Shown: piece by piece, positions 1 through 6,431 of the stretch
How the letters are laid out: each line of letters opens with the position of its first letter
Numbering within the stretch: position 1 is the stretch's first letter
Assembly: GCF_040298565.1 (NCBI RefSeq)
Contig: NZ_JBEPAK010000327.1
Coordinates: 1-6,431 of the forward strand
Source: Kitasatospora sp040298565
GTDB lineage: Bacteria > Actinomycetota > Actinomycetes > Streptomycetales > Streptomycetaceae
DNA length: 6,431 nt
Direction of reading: 5' to 3'
Program-made: the position numbers and the translations under genes
Notes under the pieces: model-generated
What the model saw: only the letters and a program-made list of their open reading frames with translations
Told to the model about the DNA's origin: nothing
Databases searched by the model: none

Positions 1-1
1 G

Positions 2-46
2 CCGGTGGGCGGGCGCCCGGTGGTGTTCACCGTGGGCCTCCCCTGA
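2..46 (+). CDS. Possible C-terminal tail of an upstream gene (partial)
   Basis: The frame starting at position 2 reads PVGGRPVVFTVGLP and then a TGA stop at 44-46. The residues and G/C third positions look like the end of a real actinobacterial protein, and the sequence changes to low-complexity G/C tracts straight after the stop. A short Val/Phe/Thr-rich beta-strand ending in LP is seen at the ends of histidine kinase ATPase domains and several enzymes, but 14 residues cannot identify a family. No function is assigned. The stretch could also be chance coding in GC-rich DNA. Confidence 0.35.
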   Translation, partial: PVGGRPVVFTVGLP

Positions 47-47
47 C

Positions 48-80
48 CGGGGGCGGACGGCGCGGCGGGCCCGGCCCCCG
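48..80 (+). terminator. Weak candidate hairpin after the left-edge gene
   Basis: CGGGGGC at 48-54 pairs perfectly with GCCCCCG at 74-80 (7 bp stem, 19-nt loop). It begins two bases after the TGA at 44-46, a position expected for a terminator. There is no U tract, and the surrounding DNA is so G/C-rich that short pairings arise by chance. Confidence 0.3.
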
Positions 81-667
81 CGCACCCCGCCCGGCCCCCC
101 CCCGCCCGGGGCCCCCGCCGCTCGCGCGTTTCGGGCCGGGCGCGGGCGACCGGGAGCGCACTCCTGCCGACCGCCGCGCGAAATGGATTCGCCGATATGC
201 GCCCGCCCGCCTCCGCCGGTCGGCGCGAAAGGCCGGTGGCAGGAACCGGGCGGCCCAATCCGGGCGCGGCGTAATCCTTTCGGTCCCGCTGCCGGCGCCG
301 GGCCCGGATGTCCGGGCGCAGCCGTGGAACGCGCGGGGCGGAACGGGGAATGGGCAGCGTACCGCACCGGACGCCCCGCAGTGGGTGAGATCGCGCCAAA
401 ATCACCGGCGGGGGACGCCGGCATCCCGGTCGGCCGTCGTTCCGGCCTCCTGAACAGGCGAAGCGGCGGTCCTCCGGTCGACCCGGCTGACCTCGCGTCA
501 ACGTCCCATACCAAGAGCGGCGTCGACGATCCAGACCTTCTTTCGAGGTGATTTGCAAGTAGTCTGTCGTCACCCGCTCGAGAACCCGTGCGGCCTCCGG
601 ATCAATCCCGGAACCAGGGCGTTTCCGTCGAGCGGTCGACACGTTTTTCGTTACTGGGGGTGACTTT
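81..667. other. Gene-free region upstream of the SARP gene
   Basis: I see no credible gene in these 587 bases. The left part (about 81-180) is low-complexity C/G, including a run of nine Cs near 95-103. The open frame at 183-551 gives an Arg/Pro/Gly-rich protein without recognisable features and is judged spurious. From about 500 the composition becomes less G/C-rich (for example AGGTGATTTGCAAGTAGTCT near 546-565 and GTTTTTCGTTACT near 643-655), as expected for the SARP promoter. TAGTCT at 560-565 resembles an actinobacterial -10 box, but no convincing -35 box accompanies it. Confidence 0.6.
627..640. promoter_or_regulatory. Short inverted repeat upstream of the SARP gene
   Basis: GTCGA (627-631), a GCGG spacer, then TCGAC (636-640) form a perfect 5-bp inverted repeat. 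It ends 45 bp before the preferred SARP start and lies in the likely promoter or leader. It could be half of a dimeric regulator site or an accident of composition; nothing in the sequence identifies a binding protein. Confidence 0.22.
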
Positions 668-672
668 GTGGC

Positions 673-678
673 GGAGGG
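673..678 (+). promoter_or_regulatory. Ribosome binding site deciding the SARP start
   Basis: GGAGGG ends 7 bases before ATG 686, which is ideal spacing, and translation from there gives MHFHVLGPL, the usual beginning of SARP proteins. An in-frame GTG at 668 has its own G-rich tract (656-660) at the same distance and would add MAEGHA. The ATG is preferred for its better Shine-Dalgarno match and family-like N-terminus. Confidence 0.65.
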
Positions 679-685
679 TCACGCA

Positions 686-1459
686 ATGCATTTCCATGTC
701 TTAGGCCCGCTGGCGGTCCAGGCCAATGGAATACCAGTGCATCCGGGGTCTGCGCGCCAACGGGCAGTATTGTCCGCCCTTCTCCTGACGCCGGGCCAGC
801 CGGTGACGGCGGAGCAGCTCACCGAGGCCGTCTGGCCGAGGAACCCGCCGAACGACGTCATGGCGAACCTGCACAGCTATGTGTCCAACCTCCGGCGGCT
901 GTTGGAGCCGAACCGGCCACCCCGCAGTCGTGACACCGTCCTGCGGCGCGAACAGACCGGCTACGTGCTGGCGGTGAACGCCGACTGCCTCGACGCGGCG
1001 CTCTTCGAACGCCTGCTGCACGACGGGCGGCGCCTGCTCCAGGCGGGGACGTACCAGAAGGCCAGCCGCACCCTCGGGAAGGCCCTGGCGCTGTGGCGGG
1101 GATCGCCCTACCCGGAGGTCAGCGACTACGCGCTCGGCGCCCAGGCGGCCTCCCGGTTCGAGGAGTTGCGGCTCCTCGCCCTCGAGAGCCTGTGGGAGGC
1201 CAGGCTGGCCGAGGAGCACGACTTCTCGGTGATCGCCGCCGAACTGCCGGCGCTCACCCTGCGCTTCCCGACCCGGGAGCGGTTCAGTTGGCTGCTGATG
1301 AAGGCGCTGTATCGGTCCGGGCGGCGGGCCGAGGCGATCGACGCCTACCACCGGACCCGACGGACCCTGGCGGAGGAGTACGGCGTGGACCCGGGCGCCG
1401 AGTTGCAGGAACTGTTCGGCTCGATCCTGCGCGGCGACCCGGTCGCGGGCTGCGCGTGA
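686..1459 (+). CDS. SARP-family pathway-specific transcriptional activator
   Basis: This 257-residue protein has the layout of a small Streptomyces antibiotic regulatory protein, the class of ActII-ORF4, RedD and DnrI. Residues 1-97 form an OmpR-like winged-helix DNA-binding domain: it opens HVLGPLAV, has QLTEAVWP at 44-51, a likely recognition helix around 59-73 (ANLHSYVSNLRRLL), and a hairpin wing ending GYVLAV. Residues 98-248 form the bacterial transcriptional activation (BTA) domain, with a helical pattern including EELRLLALE, RSGRRAEAIDAYH and EEYGVDPGAEL. There is no C-terminal ATPase or TPR region, so it is not a large SARP. The family binds direct heptamer repeats overlapping the -35 region and recruits RNA polymerase. 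The gene stands directly upstream of the PKS but is followed by its own terminator, so it is probably monocistronic. A TTA codon at residue 6 suggests bldA control. GTG 668 is an alternative start. The family call is near certain; the PKS as target is inferred from the operator in between. Confidence 0.95.
   Translation: MHFHVLGPLAVQANGIPVHPGSARQRAVLSALLLTPGQPVTAEQLTEAVWPRNPPNDVMANLHSYVSNLRRLLEPNRPPRSRDTVLRREQTGYVLAVNADCLDAALFERLLHDGRRLLQAGTYQKASRTLGKALALWRGSPYPEVSDYALGAQAASRFEELRLLALESLWEARLAEEHDFSVIAAELPALTLRFPTRERFSWLLMKALYRSGRRAEAIDAYHRTRRTLAEEYGVDPGAELQELFGSILRGDPVAGCA
701..703 (+). promoter_or_regulatory. Rare TTA leucine codon at SARP residue 6 (bldA checkpoint)
   Basis: Codon 6 of the SARP gene (MHFHVL) is TTA; the other leucine codons I read in this gene are CTG, CTC or TTG. 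In Streptomyces only the bldA-encoded tRNA-Leu(UUA) reads TTA, and it matures late in growth, so such codons in cluster activators tie production to development. The codon is in the reading frame with either candidate start. That it limits expression here is inference. Confidence 0.85.
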
Positions 1460-1489
1460 GCACACCTCGGCCGTAGGCGCCCGCCGACA

Positions 1490-1528
1490 GCCCGGTGGCG
1501 ACGGGTGAACCGCCCGCCGCCACCGGGC
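1490..1528 (+). terminator. Strong hairpin terminator after the SARP gene
   Basis: GCCCGGTGGCG (1490-1500) and CGCCACCGGGC (1518-1528) are a perfect 11-bp inverted repeat. The 17-nt loop can pair further through CGGG (1502-1505) and CCCG (1513-1516). The hairpin begins 30 bases after the SARP stop and is followed by CCTCTTGT, with only a few Ts; actinobacterial terminators often lack a long U tract. It should separate SARP transcription from the PKS promoter downstream. Confidence 0.72.
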
Positions 1529-1612
1529 CCTCTTGTCGCGGGACATATGACATGGGCATGGTCGACACTTCCGGGCGGACGTCCAGGGCCGTCGGGGCGG
1601 CCCCCGCGCGCA

Positions 1613-1652
1613 CTCCAAGACTCCTCCAAGTCGCCTCCAAGTCGTCGCCAAG
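1613..1652 (+). promoter_or_regulatory. SARP operator: four heptamers at exact 11-bp spacing
   Basis: CTCCAAG occurs at 1613-1619, 1624-1630 and 1635-1641, followed by CGCCAAG at 1646-1652. Each pair is separated by 4 bases (ACTC, TCGC, TCGT), giving an exact 11-bp period, so all copies lie on one face of the helix. This is the established SARP operator layout, and the last copy is close to the CGGCAAG heptamers reported for PimR- and SanG-type SARPs. In known SARP promoters the last heptamer lies about 8 bp before the -10 box. Here the best nearby -10 match is CAGTCT at 1663-1668 (10 bp away), which is weak; a second A/T-richer candidate is ATAGAT at 1685-1690. The site lies downstream of the SARP terminator and upstream of the PKS, so it most likely controls the PKS. 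Binding by the SARP at 686-1459 is inference. Confidence 0.75.
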
Positions 1653-2018
1653 ATCGTTCTGCCAGTCTTCTTGTCGCCGAGCGGATAGATCGACACGAGG
1701 CGGTGGCAGCCGTCTCTCCCGGACGAAGGAGGCAGGCCACCGCGGGCGCGCGGCATTTGACGGATCCGGAAGACCGGACCGGACACGGGAGCGGGGACGG
1801 ACGGGGGGACGGGACCTGGGGCGGGGGCCGGTGTCGGAGCCGGGGACCGGTGTCCGAGCCGGGGACCGGCGTTGGAGACGGGGCCGGCGTCGGAGCCCGG
1901 AGACGGCGACGGACCGTCGCCCACGGGACGGACCGCCTCGGCCCTCGCACGCGCAGCGACCGCGGAACGCGCTCCGTCGCCGTCTGCTCCGGTGCGGCGG
2001 GCAGCAGACCGAGACCAC
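1653..2018 (+). other. Long non-coding leader before the PKS
   Basis: About 365 bases separate the putative operator from the PKS ribosome binding site. The PKS frame stays open through here back to a TAG at 1474-1476, but its translation is Arg/Gly/Pro-rich, resembles no PKS N-terminus, and contains no well-placed start. I therefore read it as untranslated leader. Its one clear internal structure is the 19-nt tandem repeat at 1828-1903. No riboswitch was recognised. Confidence 0.5.
1828..1903. repeat. 19-nt imperfect tandem repeat, four copies
   Basis: Unit CCGGTGTCGGAGCCGGGGA at 1828-1846 is followed by a one-mismatch copy at 1847-1865, then by diverged copies at 1866-1883 (18 nt) and about 1884-1903. 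The period is not the 11 bp of the SARP operator, and in the PKS frame it would encode nothing recognisable. It may be slippage-generated low-complexity DNA or an array of binding sites in the PKS leader. Confidence 0.75.
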
Positions 2019-2026
2019 GAGGAAGG
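2019..2026 (+). promoter_or_regulatory. Ribosome binding site of the PKS
   Basis: GAGGAAGG ends 11 bases before GTG 2038. This is the best purine-rich tract near any in-frame start, and it places the first codon six residues before the recognisable KS-like motif EDDPVAVIG. In-frame ATGs at 1552 and 1558 have no comparable tract and would add about 160 Arg-rich residues. Confidence 0.65.
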
Positions 2027-2037
2027 CCGAGTACGCA

Positions 2038-6431
<4,394 letters not shown>

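Noticed and set aside
405..421. CCGGCG-GGGGA-CGCCGG hairpin in the left gene-free region
   Set aside because: A 6-bp all-G/C stem is expected by chance here, and no gene end or start lies beside it.
183..551. 122-residue open frame upstream of the SARP gene
   Set aside because: The product is rich in Pro, Gly and Arg with no family features, there is no convincing ribosome binding site, and long chance ORFs are common in DNA this G/C-rich.
668..670. GTG 668 as the SARP start
   Set aside because: It remains possible because of a G-rich tract at 656-660, but ATG 686 has a better Shine-Dalgarno (GGAGGG, 7-nt gap) and gives the typical SARP N-terminus.
1552..1560. In-frame ATGs at 1552 and 1558 as the PKS start
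   Set aside because: They lie upstream of the putative operator, have no good ribosome binding site, and would add about 160 Arg-rich residues unlike any PKS N-terminus. GTG 2038 follows GAGGAAGG and starts just before KS-like motifs.
701..1924. Minus-strand 407-residue open frame across the SARP gene and intergenic region
   Set aside because: It is antisense to a confident SARP gene and crosses its terminator and operator; its Arg/Pro/Gly-rich sequence has no recognisable domain.

Overview
The base composition is very GC-rich, third codon positions are almost all G or C, and a single rare TTA codon sits in a regulator. Together with a SARP-family activator beside a modular type I polyketide synthase (PKS), this points to Streptomyces, Kitasatospora or a close relative. 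The window is the regulatory and starting edge of a polyketide biosynthetic gene cluster.

Layout, all on the + strand. Positions 2-46 may be the C-terminal tail of an upstream gene. A gene-free stretch of about 600 bp follows. A small SARP activator lies at 686-1459, with a TTA leucine codon at residue 6. Right after its stop is a strong hairpin terminator (1490-1528). The 578 bp gap before the PKS holds four heptamers (CTCCAAG x3, CGCCAAG) spaced exactly 11 bp apart, the classic layout of a SARP operator. Further down are a 19-nt tandem repeat and a good ribosome binding site. The PKS opens at GTG 2038 and runs off the right edge; at least 1464 residues are visible in one uninterrupted frame.

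The PKS begins with a loading module followed by extension module 1. The order is shrunken KS-like remnant, starter AT, ACP, complete KS1, start of AT1. The KS-like remnant is about half normal length. Its active-site TACSSS segment is replaced by a PSDPAG repeat linker, so it should be neither a condensing KS nor a KSQ decarboxylase. The starter AT has Trp447 where extender ATs have the carboxylate-binding Arg (Arg1436 in AT1 of the same protein), an AAHS motif, and GASLGE in place of GHSxGE. The simplest reading is direct loading of a monocarboxylic acyl-CoA starter, as in the erythromycin synthase loading module, with no decarboxylation step.

Proposed working order (inference): bldA-dependent translation of the SARP makes the activator, which binds the 11-bp array and drives transcription of the PKS. 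The PKS then primes with a non-carboxylated acyl starter and begins extension. Just past the start of AT1 codon choice changes sharply, which suggests a recombination junction inside the PKS. I see no RNA gene, CRISPR array or insertion sequence.
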